Part shown: piece after piece, positions 31,993 to 43,665 of the stretch
Position numbering within the stretch: position 1 is the first letter of the stretch
How the letters are laid out: each line of letters opens with the position of its first letter
Source: Pogostemon cablin
Lineage: Eukaryota; Streptophyta; Magnoliopsida; Lamiales; Lamiaceae
DNA: 64,000 nucleotides
Reading direction: 5' to 3'
NCBI GenBank assembly: GCA_023678885.1
Contig: CM042983.1
Span: 23,728,279-23,792,278 of the forward strand
Translations under genes and position numbers: made by a program
The notes under the pieces: generated by a model
Databases searched by the model: none
What the model saw: only the letters and a program-made list of their open reading frames with translations
Told to the model about the DNA's origin: nothing

Positions 31993-33668
31993 TGATTAGA
32001 GCTATTTTCACCTACATTTTAGTGTCTTTTTATATGTGTTTTCGTATTATTTTATCCGTATTTTATGTGTTATTTGGTTGTGTTTTGTGTTTTTATTGAA
32101 ATGTGTGTGAATGAGCTTAAAGTTGTAGGAAAAATCGGATCTCAATTCGGAGTTGAAACGAGGGAGAACGAGCCAAAACAGTGAAAAGAGGAAGTAGGGC
32201 AGCAAGAACACGGGCCGTGTACAGCGCACGGCCCTGTAAGAAGTGGCCGTGCGCTGACACTCGAAACACCAACTCGGCCACGCCTGTGGCCGAGTACAGA
32301 ACACGCCCCATGCTGAGTACAGAAACACGGCCCGTGCACCGCGCACGGGCCTGTCGAGAAAGCCGTGCGCGAACGTCAGAAAACACAACACGGCCACCCC
32401 TGTGGCCGTGTGCTGCGAACGAATCGTGCACTGTGTTAGAACACGGGTCGTGCGGCGGAGCTCGAGCCGTGTTGGTGCAAAAACGCAGAAAGTGCTGGAA
32501 TCTTCTAAAAGGCCCACATGGGGTATAAATAGACCCCATTTCAATATTTTGTGGATCAGATCCGAAATCCCATCATCTACACACACATCACACACCATTT
32601 CTTCCATTTTCCACCATCATCTTCATCCATCTTCATCCACCCATCATATCTTCCATTTTTGGTGCTAAAGACTTCAAAATCAAGAGCTAGAGGTGGAGAT
32701 CAAGAAGAATAGAAGATTCTCTTCAAGAAATTGATAGGGAAGAATCCATTCATTTTGTATTTCTTTAGATCTTAGACTATGGGTAATTGTAATGAATCAT
32801 TTATTTGTTTTGTTACTTTTATCATGATAGGCTAATCTCTCTAGTAGGATTAGGAACATGAAGAGCATATTAGATTTATATTATCATGTGGATTAAATTG
32901 ATTTTTGATTTAATTGATGTGGATTTCTATTCATGGAGTTTAATTGTCTTGATGTTGTTATGACATGGTTTGTTATTCATGAATGTTTATTGGTTTAATG
33001 GATTGTTGATCAATGGATTATTTGTGGTAATTAAATGCTATCATGATGTTCATGTATGTATTGCTTGGAGTGAGACGGAAACGACCCTCTATAGTATTAG
33101 GAAGGCATGAATAGACATTGAGTTTGGGTTTGACCGAAAGGATATTTGAATTCAATGAGGGGAACCAATCTATTCGTTGGCCTTAGTACACAAAAAGGGA
33201 GAGTTTAATCTAACTAGTACCTAGATGGAAGGGGTTAATGTTGGGCTTTGATCTTAAGTGCTTTTGGGAGTCTAAAATGGATCAACAACCTTTGTAACCC
33301 GAAAGGGAGCTTAGGATACTATCGTGATCACCCTTAGTCTACATCAATTGAGTTGAATTCCTTTTGCATGATAATATGAATCGAGTGTGCTTGGATGTTT
33401 CTAATCCCATGTTTTTCCATACTTGAACTTTAGCACCCATTTTCTTTACTTGTAATTCTACTTATTTGATATTGTTATTTACTTGCTACTTGTTTTAGTT
33501 GTTAATCATATCAAAACCCCCGATCATCTTTACAAAAATAACATGAACATGAGCTCACGTATTTTGCTAGTCTGAACATAACTCCTTATTGGATTGATAA
33601 TTTTTCTTGGGATATACTACTACAACGATCGAGTATTCTTGCTCGTGAGTACACAAAAAAGGCAAACA
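31993..33668 (+). repeat. 5' LTR of element 3
   Basis: From TGATTAGAGC to GGCAAACA, 1,676 bp. Compared with the LTR at 45079-46798 it lacks about 46 bp near 32122. TATA box TATAAAT at 32524-32530. The GC-rich inverted-repeat cluster is at 32205-32475. Confidence 0.95.
32205..32475 (+). repeat. U3 inverted-repeat cluster of family A
   Basis: A run of short GC-rich palindromic pairs: GGCCGTG/CACGGCC, CTCGGCCAC/GTGGCCGAG, GGCCCGTG/CACGGGCC and ACACGGCCAC/GTGGCCGTGT, ending about 50 bp upstream of the TATA box. Same place and design as the TTCGACC arrays of the B-D families, but unrelated sequence. Confidence 0.8.
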
Positions 33669-33674
33669 AGAAAA

Positions 33675-33687
33675 TGGCGCCGTTGCC
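33675..33687 (+). other. Primer-binding site, tRNA-Asp (element 3)
   Basis: TGGCGCCGTTGCC starts 6 nt after the LTR and matches the complement of the plant tRNA-Asp 3' end over 13 bases before diverging. Confidence 0.85.
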
Positions 33688-33818
33688 AAAGGGGAGTTTG
33701 ACGGACTAGTCGAGTACTGTGTTATTGTTTTAGTTGTTCTTGATAAGGATTTTTTTTATTTTCTTTTATTTATTATTTGTGTTTGTGGTCTCACTCTTGG
33801 CCTTTTCGTAGGTGTTTT

Positions 33819-34346
33819 ATGATCACAAGATCAAAGGAAAATCAATCGATCATTCCTTTGAATTTGGAGATTGAAAGGACCGCACGACAAAGGAAGCGAG
33901 AGAGGCGTAAAGCTAGAAAAGGAACAAAAATAGAGAATCAACGGGGAGATAATGTTAATTATGACCCACCCCAAGATCCTTTACAAGATCAAAGGGGGGT
34001 ACAAGAAGGAGTGCAAGAGAATCAAGCGGAGATAATGAGGAATTTCTTTGCTCAAAATCAAGAGTATATGCAATTGCTTGCCAATCAAGAAGCTCAAAGG
34101 ATATTTCAACAACAAGAGTTGCCAAGGCCTAGAGCAATTCGGGATTACTTCCAACCAAGAGCCGTGCACAATATGATTCCTCCGGTTCAAGCCAATGATT
34201 ATGAAATCAAGACCGGATTGATCAACATGGTCAAAGCAAATCAGTTTGGGGGAGGTCCTCTTGAAGACCCGAACACTCATCTATCTACTTTCTTGGAGGT
34301 TGCAAATACCGTCAAGATGAAGGGAATGTCGGAGGATGCTATTTAA
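33819..34346 (+). CDS. gag: gag N-terminal part, element 3
   Basis: Start chosen at MITRSKEN, matching MLTRSKK of element 2; an upstream in-frame Met at 33777 adds 14 atypical residues. A basic segment (RQRKRERRKARKG), a Gln-rich stretch and the beginning of the capsid domain (GGGPLEDPNTHLSTFLE) follow. The frame stops at TAA 34344-34346, and the capsid domain continues in the same frame immediately after. This is therefore a single nonsense change rather than a natural gene end. Confidence 0.9.
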   Translation: MITRSKENQSIIPLNLEIERTARQRKRERRKARKGTKIENQRGDNVNYDPPQDPLQDQRGVQEGVQENQAEIMRNFFAQNQEYMQLLANQEAQRIFQQQELPRPRAIRDYFQPRAVHNMIPPVQANDYEIKTGLINMVKANQFGGGPLEDPNTHLSTFLEVANTVKMKGMSEDAI

Positions 34347-37300
34347 ATGAGGTTGTTCTCTTTTTCTTTAATAGACAAGGCTAAAGCATGGTACAATACA
34401 ATTCCTTTGGGAAGTTGTAATACATGGGAAGATCTTGAGCAAAGGTTCCTAAACAAGTACTTCCCTCCTTCAAAGACGCTCCAATTGAAAAGCCTTATAA
34501 CTCAATTTAGGCAACTTCCAGATGAAAATTTTTATGAAGCATGGGAACGCTACAAAGAGATGCTCCGAAAGTGTCCTCAACATGATTTTCATGAGAATCA
34601 ACAAGTGGCTTTCTTCTATCAAGGGTTGAGTGGACAACATCGGATGCATGTAGATGCCTCATCCGGAGGGTCTATATTTGGAGTGGATGCTATAAAAGCC
34701 ATGGATATTTTTGAAGACATTGCAATGAATGCTTATCAATGGCCTTCTGAGCGAGTAATGGGAGGTTATGCATTTGGAAAGGTAGCTCAAGTGGAGATTG
34801 TGAACAAAGTGAAGAGTGATATGTTCCAAAGTGAAGGAATGAAAGAATTCAATGAGAGCATTCAAGCTTTAACAAAGCAATTGAATTTGATCACTCAAGG
34901 AGTAAGTCAAGGGGGAAGCACAAGTGCTATTGTGAATGATGAGAGCCATGTTATGCAAAGTATAGAGGATGTTGCCTACTTAGATAGGAGAAATTACCAA
35001 GGGAATTTCCAAGGTAATTATCCTTCTAATCAAGGTAATTTTCAAAGAGGATATCAAGGACAAGCTCGAGGAAGCAATTTCAATCAATCAAGTGGAAATT
35101 ATCAAGCTCCGAGGAAGCATGAGAATCTTTCTTACTCGAATCCTCAAGCCGCCGTGTCATATTCTCCGGGATTCGATCCGAGTGCTAAGCCGCCAAATGG
35201 AGAGGGGAAAGCATCATTGGAAGAGACATTGATGGCATTCATGAAAGACACAAGGGCTTACATAGAAAAAAGAGATGCAAAGATGGAGGCTAGAATGGAG
35301 GAAAATGAGAAGAAATCCGACAATAGGATGAGAGCTTTTGAGTATCAAATGGGTCAAATTGCTTCTTCCGTGGGATCTCAACACCAACAAGGAAAGTTTC
35401 CATCTACCACGGTAATTAATCCTAAAGAAGATTGCAAAGCTATCACTCTTAGAAGTGGAAAAGAGTATGAGGAAACTCCTATGCCTAAAGAAGATAATAT
35501 TGTCATTGAAAGGGAAGTGGAAAGCAAGGTTGAAGAAGGGTTGGTGCAAGAAGAGATTGAAATGGAGGAAGTAAGCAAGAAAAAAGAAATTGTTGAGCAA
35601 AAGAAAGATGAAGAAAAGATAGAGAGAATTCCAAAGTGGAAGAAGGCAAAGGAGTTAAGGGAAAAGGAAGTTGAAGTTGAAAGAGATAGTTGGGGAATAC
35701 CCAAGACTCAAGTACCGGTTCCTTTTCCACAAAGGTTCTTGAAGAAGGGTTTGGATGAGAGATTTAAAAAGTTTCTTGAAATCTTCAAGAAGATTCAAAT
35801 CAATATCCCTTTCGCCGATGCTTTGGATCAAATGCCTCATTATGCTCGTTTCTTGAAGGACATCATGGGAAAGAAAAGAAGTCTTGTGGAAAATGAAACG
35901 GTTAATCTAACCGAAGAGTGTAGTGCAATTCTACAATGGAAACTTCCTCAAAAATTGAAGGATCCGGGTAGTTTCATTATACCATGTGAAATTGGAAAGA
36001 ACAAGAAGAACAAGGCTCTTTGTGACTTCGGTGCAAGCATTAATCTAATGCCTCTCTCCATATTCAAGAAGCTTGGATTAGGTGAAGTAAAACCAACTTC
36101 CATTACACTTCAATTGGCGGATCGATCTATGACACATCCAAAAGGAGTAGTTGAAGATGTGTTGGTGAAAGTTGATAAGTTCGTCTTTCCGGTGGATTTT
36201 GTTGTTCTAGACATGGAGGAGGATGAAAATGTGCCATTAATTTTTGGGAGACCGTTTCTTGCTACCGGGAGAGCTCTTATTGATGTCTACAAAGGAGAAT
36301 TGAAGTTGAGGGTTAATGATGAGGAAGTGGTATTCTCTCTACACAAGGCCATGCAATATCCAATGAATGATAAAGAATGTAAAAGTGTGGATGTTGTAAA
36401 GGGAAGTGTCGAGGAGAGTTGGCCTTCCATTGTAACCAAGGATCCACTTGAACTTTGCTTGAACAATTCTCTATCTCTTTCTAATATTTCTACTACTTCT
36501 CTTGATTTGAATGAAGAATTGATTAATTGTTTGCTTGATCTAGGTGATTGTAGTGAAGCTCAAGAGGTTGCAGCCGCCATATCAAGGGGAAATGAAAAGT
36601 TCTTACCACTTAGAGATCCACTCGAGCAAGAAGAAAAAAAGAAAAAGAAGGTGGAGTTGAAGCCTCTACCCGATCATCTTACTTATGCATACCTTGGTGA
36701 AAGTGAGACATATCCGATAATTGTATCTTCATCTCTAACCTCTAGTCAACTTGATAAATTGTTTAATGTCCTTAAAGAGCATAAGTCAGCTATTGGTTGG
36801 TGTATTGATGATTTGAAGGGGATTAGTCCAACAATTTGCATGCATAAGATAAGACTTGAGGATGAAGGGAAAGCTTGTGTTCAAAACCAAAGAAGACTTA
36901 ATCCTATAATACAAGAAGTGGTAAAAAAAGAGGTTCTTAAGTGGTTAGATTCGGATATGATTTTTTCTATTAGTGATAGCCCCTATGTGAGCCCGTTGCA
37001 TGTAGTATCTAAAAAAGGGGGTATGACTATAGTGAAGACCGATAAAGATGAGACCATAGCCACTAGGACGGTGATAGGGTGGCGTGTGTGTGTTGATTAT
37101 AGAAAGCTTAATGAAAACACACGTAAAGATCACTTCCCCTTACCTTTCTTAGATCAAATGTTGGATAGGTTGGCCGGGTATGAGTTTTATTGCTTTCTTG
37201 ATGGGTATTCTGGGTATAACCAAATTCTCATAGCACCCGAAGACCAAGAAAAGACCGATTTCACTTGTCCCTATAGAATATTTGCTTTTCGAAGATTGTC

Positions 37301-38600
37301 ATTTGGACTTTGCAATACACCGGCCACCTTTCAAAGGTGTATGATGGCAATCTTTGAAGGATTAATTGAGAATATAATGGAAGTGTTCATGGATGACTTT
37401 TCGGTGTTTGGTTCTTCTTTTGATAATTGTTTGTCTAACCTTGCTATTGTTTTGAAGCGATGTCAAGACACTAATTTAGTGTTGAATTGGGAGAAGTGCC
37501 ATTTCATGGTAAATGATGGCATTGTACTTGGACATCACATCTCTTCAAAGGGATTGCAAGTTGACCGAGCCAAAGTTGTTGCTATAGAGAAGCTTCCACC
37601 GCCAACAAATGAGAAGGGAGTACGATCGTTCCTTGGTCATGCCGGGTTCTATCGTAGATTCATCAAGGATTTTTCTTCATTTTCTAAACCTCTATCTCAT
37701 CTCCTTGAAAAAGATGTGTCATTTAAGTTTGATGATAATTGTTTAAATGCTTTTCAGGTGCTAAAGGAAGCTTTGATTTCATCACCCATCTTGATCACCC
37801 CCGATTGGAAGGAGCCATTTATCTTGATGTGTGATGCAAGTGACGTAGCTCTTGGAGTGGTTTTGGGGCAACTAAGAGAGAAAAAATTCCTAGCCATTTA
37901 TTATGCAAGCAAGACATTTGATGCGGCTCAAAGGAACTACACTACTACCGAAAAAGAGTTCTTGGCTGTAGTATACGCATTTGATAAGTTTCTTCCTTAT
38001 TTGGTAGGAACGAAAACTATTGTATACACCGACCATGCCGCTATCAAGTATCTCATGGCAAAGAAGGATGCAAAGCCAAGGGTGATAAGATGGGTACTAC
38101 TTCTTCAAGAATTTGATATTGAAGTGAGAGATAAGAAGGGCACGGAGAATGTGATAGCCGACCATCTTTCAAGGTTAGAGTCGAGGGAGTATTGTGAAGG
38201 TACTTATGAGTTAATCAAAGAGGTTTTTCCCAATGAAGAAATCTTGGAGTGTGATTGCTATCAAATTGAGGCTTTAGTGGAGCAAGAAGAAAGCCCGTGG
38301 TATGCGGACTATGTGAATTACTTGGCTAGTGGAAAGAGGCCTTATGAGCTTAATAAGTATCAATCCAAGAAGTTCTTTAATGATGTTAGAAGTTACTTGT
38401 GGGATGATCCATTCTTATACAAGATGTGTAATGATTCTCTTGTGCGAAGATGTGTGCCCGAGGAAGAATGGAATAGTGTGTTGGAGTTTTGTCACTCTTC
38501 ACCTAGTGGAGGCCATTTTGGAGCTCAAAAGACCGCTACAAAAGTCTTACAATCGGGGTTGTATTGGCCTTTTTGTTCAAGAGTTGTAAGAAATTTGTAG
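34347..38600 (+). CDS. gag-pol: gag-PR-RT-RNase H-integrase N-terminus, element 3
   Basis: A 1,417-codon frame. The capsid core (AKAWYNTIP, FLNKYFPPSK) comes first, then an Asn/Gln/Gly-rich region without CCHC knuckles (about residues 215-255) and a Glu/Lys-rich linker. The aspartic protease is CDFGASINLMP (Asp 560). RT has FMDDFS (Asp 1016-1017). RNase H starts at CDASDVALG (Asp 1163). The integrase His/Cys domain begins at [14 protein letters not shown]. The first Met is an artefact of the upstream stop. Near 38570 a frameshift diverts the frame to a stop at 38600, while the integrase continues from about 38570 in another frame. Gag and pol are one continuous frame, as usual for Athila. Confidence 0.95.
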   Translation: MRLFSFSLIDKAKAWYNTIPLGSCNTWEDLEQRFLNKYFPPSKTLQLKSLITQFRQLPDENFYEAWERYKEMLRKCPQHDFHENQQVAFFYQGLSGQHRMHVDASSGGSIFGVDAIKAMDIFEDIAMNAYQWPSERVMGGYAFGKVAQVEIVNKVKSDMFQSEGMKEFNESIQALTKQLNLITQGVSQGGSTSAIVNDESHVMQSIEDVAYLDRRNYQGNFQGNYPSNQGNFQRGYQGQARGSNFNQSSGNYQAPRKHENLSYSNPQAAVSYSPGFDPSAKPPNGEGKASLEETLMAFMKDTRAYIEKRDAKMEARMEENEKKSDNRMRAFEYQMGQIASSVGSQHQQGKFPSTTVINPKEDCKAITLRSGKEYEETPMPKEDNIVIEREVESKVEEGLVQEEIEMEEVSKKKEIVEQKKDEEKIERIPKWKKAKELREKEVEVERDSWGIPKTQVPVPFPQRFLKKGLDERFKKFLEIFKKIQINIPFADALDQMPHYARFLKDIMGKKRSLVENETVNLTEECSAILQWKLPQKLKDPGSFIIPCEIGKNKKNKALCDFGASINLMPLSIFKKLGLGEVKPTSITLQLADRSMTHPKGVVEDVLVKVDKFVFPVDFVVLDMEEDENVPLIFGRPFLATGRALIDVYKGELKLRVNDEEVVFSLHKAMQYPMNDKECKSVDVVKGSVEESWPSIVTKDPLELCLNNSLSLSNISTTSLDLNEELINCLLDLGDCSEAQEVAAAISRGNEKFLPLRDPLEQEEKKKKKVELKPLPDHLTYAYLGESETYPIIVSSSLTSSQLDKLFNVLKEHKSAIGWCIDDLKGISPTICMHKIRLEDEGKACVQNQRRLNPIIQEVVKKEVLKWLDSDMIFSISDSPYVSPLHVVSKKGGMTIVKTDKDETIATRTVIGWRVCVDYRKLNENTRKDHFPLPFLDQMLDRLAGYEFYCFLDGYSGYNQILIAPEDQEKTDFTCPYRIFAFRRLSFGLCNTPATFQRCMMAIFEGLIENIMEVFMDDFSVFGSSFDNCLSNLAIVLKRCQDTNLVLNWEKCHFMVNDGIVLGHHISSKGLQVDRAKVVAIEKLPPPTNEKGVRSFLGHAGFYRRFIKDFSSFSKPLSHLLEKDVSFKFDDNCLNAFQVLKEALISSPILITPDWKEPFILMCDASDVALGVVLGQLREKKFLAIYYASKTFDAAQRNYTTTEKEFLAVVYAFDKFLPYLVGTKTIVYTDHAAIKYLMAKKDAKPRVIRWVLLLQEFDIEVRDKKGTENVIADHLSRLESREYCEGTYELIKEVFPNEEILECDCYQIEALVEQEESPWYADYVNYLASGKRPYELNKYQSKKFFNDVRSYLWDDPFLYKMCNDSLVRRCVPEEEWNSVLEFCHSSPSGGHFGAQKTATKVLQSGLYWPFCSRVVRNL

Positions 38601-39577
38601 AGGGTTGTGATCGGTGTCAAAGAATGGGAGGAATCTCCAAGTGGGATGAGATGCCCCTTAAGAGCTTTCAAGAAGTCTCCATATTTGATGTGTGGGGCAT
38701 CGATTTCATGGGACCATTTCCTCAATCTAATGGATTCCTGTACATCCTATTGGCGGTCGACTATGTATCGAAATGGGTTGAGGCCATACCTTCAAGAACA
38801 AGTGATGCTAGAGTTGTCATGGGGTTTTTAAAGAAGCACATCTTCACAAGATTTGGAGTACCTAGAGTGTTGGTAAGTGATGGGGGTAGTCACTTCATAA
38901 ATAAGCTAATGGAGAACATTCTCAAGACTTATGGAGTGAAGCATCGAGTGTCTACTCCGTATCACCCTCAAACGAATGGTCAAGCTGAAATTTCTAATCG
39001 ACAAATCAAACAAGTCTTGGAGAAAACAGTGAGTGTGAGTAGAAAGGATTGGTCAAATAAACTTGATGATGCATTGTGGGCCTTTCGAACCGCATTCAAG
39101 ACCACTCTTGGTATGTCTCCTTTTCAAATTGTCTATGGCAAGTCTTGTCATCTTCCCGTGGAGTTAGAGCATAAAGCTTATTGGGCCATTAAGAAGTTGA
39201 ATTTTGACATTAAAGCTTCGAAGAAGGTAAGATTCTTACAATTGAATGAACTTGAGGAATTTAGAGAAAATGCTTATGAAAACTCAAGGATTTTTAAGGA
39301 GAAAACCAAGAGGTGGCATGATGCTCGTTTGAGGAAAAAGAGCTTTGAAAAGGGTGAAAAGGTGTTGGTATTCAATTCTCGACTAAGACTTTTCCCGGGC
39401 AAGTTGAAATCCAAATGGAGAGGACCTTATGTGGTAAAGGAAGTACTTGATGGGGGAGCTCTAAAGGTTATGGATGAGAACGGGGGAGAGTTCTTGGTCA
39501 ATGGTCATCGTGTGAAGCACTATGTAGATCCATCACAAAGGGAGACCCTCTTTGTGGATACTCTATTTGAAAGATGA
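38564..39577 (+). CDS. pol: Integrase core and C-terminus, element 3
   Basis: A 337-codon frame continuing the integrase after the frameshift: CDRCQRMG of the zinc domain, then the catalytic triad Asp 47 (GIDFMG), Asp 106 (VSDGGSHF) and Glu 142 (GQAEISNRQ), with DD35E spacing. A C-terminal segment (VFNSRLRLFPGKLKSKWRGP) follows. All three catalytic residues are present, unlike element 2. The Met at 38564 is not the natural start. The protein would insert the cDNA into the host chromosome. Confidence 0.95.
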   Translation: MAFLFKSCKKFVEGCDRCQRMGGISKWDEMPLKSFQEVSIFDVWGIDFMGPFPQSNGFLYILLAVDYVSKWVEAIPSRTSDARVVMGFLKKHIFTRFGVPRVLVSDGGSHFINKLMENILKTYGVKHRVSTPYHPQTNGQAEISNRQIKQVLEKTVSVSRKDWSNKLDDALWAFRTAFKTTLGMSPFQIVYGKSCHLPVELEHKAYWAIKKLNFDIKASKKVRFLQLNELEEFRENAYENSRIFKEKTKRWHDARLRKKSFEKGEKVLVFNSRLRLFPGKLKSKWRGPYVVKEVLDGGALKVMDENGGEFLVNGHRVKHYVDPSQRETLFVDTLFER

Positions 39578-41701
39578 TCTCAAAATTCGTCTAGCTTGAA
39601 GACGTTAAACTTAGCGCTCGATGGGAGGCACCCCATCACTATCTTTATTGCTTTGCTTTTGTTGCTTGTTTATTTTGGCCTTGTAGGTTGATTGTGCTCA
39701 TGGAGAAAAATGCTCATTGACGAAAAGAGAAATGCTTCATGGATTCAAGTTGACATGTTCCACCATTTGTTGCAAACTTAATTCGTGACTCTTGTCTCGA
39801 GTTAAGTTTGGGGGGTGCTAGTGCGTGGTGGACATAGCTTGAGTCGTGTGGATGCGGTTACTTCTCAACAAGAAGATCATCAATGGAAACTACAAGGGTA
39901 AGTCTCACCACTTTTTGCAAACTTAAGTCTCAACTCTTGTTTCGATTTAAGTTTGGGGGGAGAGTGTGTGGTGTGACTCATCACTTGAGTATGATTCTTG
40001 TAAAAATTGGGTCAATTTTAAAATTTTTCTCATGAGTTTGGGTTGATTTTGGCATGATTGGTGGTGTTGAAGTGCATGATAGTCCATATTTATAATGAAA
40101 TTGTTGAAATAATGGTGTTTGTTGAGTGTTTGAGCATGAATGAGAGGTATTGGAAGCATGATGGAGCTTGAAGCTAACGCTTTCCTTACCAAATGCCTAT
40201 CGAGGGAGTACTCTACACCTTATCATGTTATTACTTGAAATGAATTGATTTTGATTTGGATTGTTGTGACTAGCATGCTACTTCAAGTGTTATGTTTGTG
40301 GGAGGTTTACTTTCGTAACTTAGGATTTCCTTTTCAATAAGGGTTGGGATGGATGTGTGCTTAATTTTCTTATGGATGATGGTATTTTGTGTTTTTGCGT
40401 GTTTTGTGTTTTTGTTGTGTCTTGTTTGTTGAGTCCTTATTTTTATGTTTTGTGTATTTTCATTCTTGTCTTGGGTTGTTTGGTGGTTTGTTTAGGGATG
40501 TCGTGAGTCATTTTTGAACGTGAGTGATGATAGGTTGTGGTGATAAGTGATGAAAAATTATGATTACGAATCTCTACACTTTCAAATTGTGACATGTTTT
40601 ACTTAACTTGTTCAATTTTGAGATGAATGTGGTGTAATAAGTTCCTTAAGGTCCGAGCACAAGCTTGTGAGCATTTGAGCCTCAACCATGCATACATGGT
40701 ATTTCTTCATGAGTGGATCGGTTGTGTTTGATAAGTTAGAACTTGCTCAAGGACTATAGGAACGAGCCCGATTAGTGGAGATTGGTGAAATGATCTAAGG
40801 CCATCCTTGTTATTATAGTCATTGCCATATATGTTCCCTACCATGAACATCATCCTTAGTTAACCATTTTGAGCCTATAAGCCTATTTCTTGTGAATTTA
40901 GCACATTACAAGCCTTAATTACCCATTCAACCTTATATATACCTTTGTGTGGGTGATTGAGGAGATGGTAGCTAGAAAGGATTGATTGATTAGCAAAAGA
41001 AGAAAAGGGAATGGTAAACAAGCAAGAAAAAGGATGAAAAGAGCAAAAGTAAAAAGGCACATGCAACCTCAAAGTTAGAAAAGGAGCAAAGCAACATCAA
41101 AATGCTCAAGTAAACAAAATTCAAAGATAGGAAGCATGCATCAAAAGAAGCTCAATCCAAGGAAAGTTAATGAATAGTGCTTTAGATTGTAAAGATAAGA
41201 AAGGAAGAAAGAAAAGTGAAGAAGTTGAGGAAATTGGCCATCTCTTTGATTACTTACACATGATTAGTCACTCTTATCCATATACTTCCTACCCTACCAA
41301 AAAGTCTATCATTACATCCTTAATGAAAGACCTTTTTGATCATTGATTGAAACTTTGGTGGTTTGTGAATATAGTCCGCGAGCAAGCTTATAGCGAGTCG
41401 AGCCAATCGATTAATGAGTGTGTTTTATCCGAGTTCAAAAGCGTGTTGAGAGACATTAATATCCATTGTGAGGCTTGGACTTAAAAGGAACTATATTACA
41501 CTTTATTCTCTTTTGATTGAACTTGTTAATTTCTCATGTCATGATTTTAATGTTGTAGGATGACTTAACATAGTTTGTTGTTATTATTGCTAACGATGTG
41601 TTATTGCTTATATTCGTTTAATCTTTTCTAGGTGAAAATTTCTCCTTTTGATTTGTCATTTTCGTTGCTCGGGGACGAGCAACACCTTAAGTTTGGGGGG
41701 T
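39578..41701 (+). other. Post-pol noncoding tail of element 3
   Basis: Collinear with 1-2175. It contains the GACGTTAAAC box (39601-39610), the hairpin GATGGG/CCCATC (39620-39637), two CAAACTTAA/TTAAGTTTG hairpins (39773-39815, 39918-39960), the PPT-adjacent hairpin GTTGCTCG/CGAGCAAC (41664-41683) and the polypurine tract AAGTTTGGGGGG (41689-41700). It has no ATHILA ORF-1-like gene, unlike element 2. Confidence 0.85.
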
Positions 41702-41856
41702 TGATTAGAGCTATTTTCACCTACATTTTAGTGTCTTTTTTATATGTGTTTTCGTATTATTTTATCCGTATTTTATGTGTTATTTGGTTGTGTTTTGTGT
41801 TTTTATTGAAATATGTGTGAATGAGCTTAAACTTAAGATTTTCACTTTTTATTTGA
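41702..41856 (+). repeat. Truncated 3' LTR of element 3
   Basis: The first 155 bp of the family-A LTR follow the polypurine tract, then switch abruptly at 41857 to sequence matching 28706 in the outer MULE. The intact LTR copy at 45079 continues with AAGCTAAACATG at this point. There is no more than one base of overlap at the junction. Confidence 0.9.
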
Positions 41857-42724
41857 TGCCTCACTCCGCCTGCTTCCATTCAAAATCTCCACTATCGTCC
41901 AGATCTTCACTGCCTCGCCGCTATGGTCTCCCTTCTCACACCCCTGCTTCGCTGCCTCTCTTCTCTCCCAATCTGCCCAATCTATCGCTGCGTGAAGTCG
42001 CACCACCTTCACGTGCCGATTCCATCCGTCGTCTCATTCCACTGCCTCGTTTTCTCTCTTCTCTTACAATCTGCCCTTCTTTCTTTGTGCACCGATTTCT
42101 GCTTCCTTTGTTGATTGATTTCTGCTTCCTTTGTCGATTATAGATGTTAGTCGGTGTATTTAAACGTCAAATTACTTTGGATTGAAATGAGGAATACAAT
42201 GATGTATACTGTATAAGTTTTAATTAAATAAAATATATATATTTTTTATATATGTATTAATACATCTATTAAAAAGAACTTATACATCTACTATAAAAAA
42301 CTTGTACATTATTCAATTGTCATTAAGACAATTTTTTTAATCAAAAAATTGTTGTTTTATGTATTAATGATATTATTTTTTGTTCAATTTAATAATTAAC
42401 TGTTAATGTAGTAATTAATTATACAAATAAAATTTGTATTATGTAAGTTTTTAAATACACATTAATATATTTAAATAAATTATATTTAATAAATTAATGT
42501 ACTTGTATTTTTTTAATAAATGTATTAGATCTTGTAAAAATATGTATACCATTTTATACTATCCTGTATAACTAAAATTAATAATTATATTGACTAAAAT
42601 ATTGATAAATAATAAATTTACTAGATTTTATACAAAAATATATAATATTTTATACTAACATGTATAACTAAATTAATAAATATATTGATGAAAATATTGA
42701 TAAATATCATATCAATATTATTTT

Positions 42725-43665
42725 GGGTTAATTGCAAAAAAATACCCACCTTTTCTTTCATTGCAATTATGTCCCAACTTTTGGGATTTTGCAAAAAAGG
42801 ATGCAACCTTTAAAATTCGTTGCAAATTAGACCCATGGTCAGATTTCTCCTACTGACCGTTTGACTAAGAGCCACGTCACCTTCCATTAAGACTTTCTCT
42901 TGTCTTATTTTTTAGTAAAGCCACGTCAAACCCAAATCAAGACATAGCCTGTCTCTCTTTCGCAGGTCCTCCTTCTCTGACAAGCCATGAAAAATGGCAA
43001 TATCAACGGGAAGAGGGAGTGGCCTTCGTGACCTCGGGCAGATCTGATCTGCGGCATCGGGATCAGAGATCGGTGGCACGATGATTATAGCAGTGTTCGT
43101 GTGGACTTCGACGGCGATGCTAGATTCAGTGAGCAGTAGCTGGCGGCGGCAGTGTATGGTGGAGTTCTTCGGCAACACAGCAACGATGGGAAGAGGGAGT
43201 GGACTTTGCAATCTCTGACAGATCTGACCTGCAACAGCAGTGTCAGGATCGAAGGCCCGGTGGCGCGATATTTATAGCAGCATGGGCATGGACTTCTACG
43301 ACAATGCTAGATCTGGTGAGCGGCGATTGACGGCGGCTGTGTGCGGTGGAAGATTTGTGGGGGACGAGAATGGCGATTGGCCATGAACTCAGGACGGCTA
43401 TCGATTTCGAGTGAGCGATCAATCTTGAAGGGAATAGCAATATCGATGAAGAAGGAAGAAGATTTGATTTTAAAGGAAATAAGCAATTTTATGGGGTATG
43501 ACGTGACGCCTAGTCAGCGGTCAGAGAAGAGAAAATTGCCCAAAACTGACCGTCGGCGAAATTTGCAAATAATATGTAAGGTTGAGTAATTTTTTGTCAA
43601 AATCCCAAAAGTTGGGACATAATTGCAATGAAAGTAAAAGTGGGTATTTTTTTTGCAATTAACCC
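42725..43665. mobile_element. Nested non-autonomous MULE (copy 2)
   Basis: The duplicate of 29573-30505, with the same inverted termini and the same 9-bp TSD TATTATTTT (42716-42724, 43666-43674). It was therefore in place before the duplication. Confidence 0.85.

Noticed and set aside
32047..32607. 186-codon minus-strand frame, with a relative at 45225-45737
   Set aside because: It lies over the GC-rich inverted-repeat cluster and TATA box of family-A LTRs; LTR sequence explains it.
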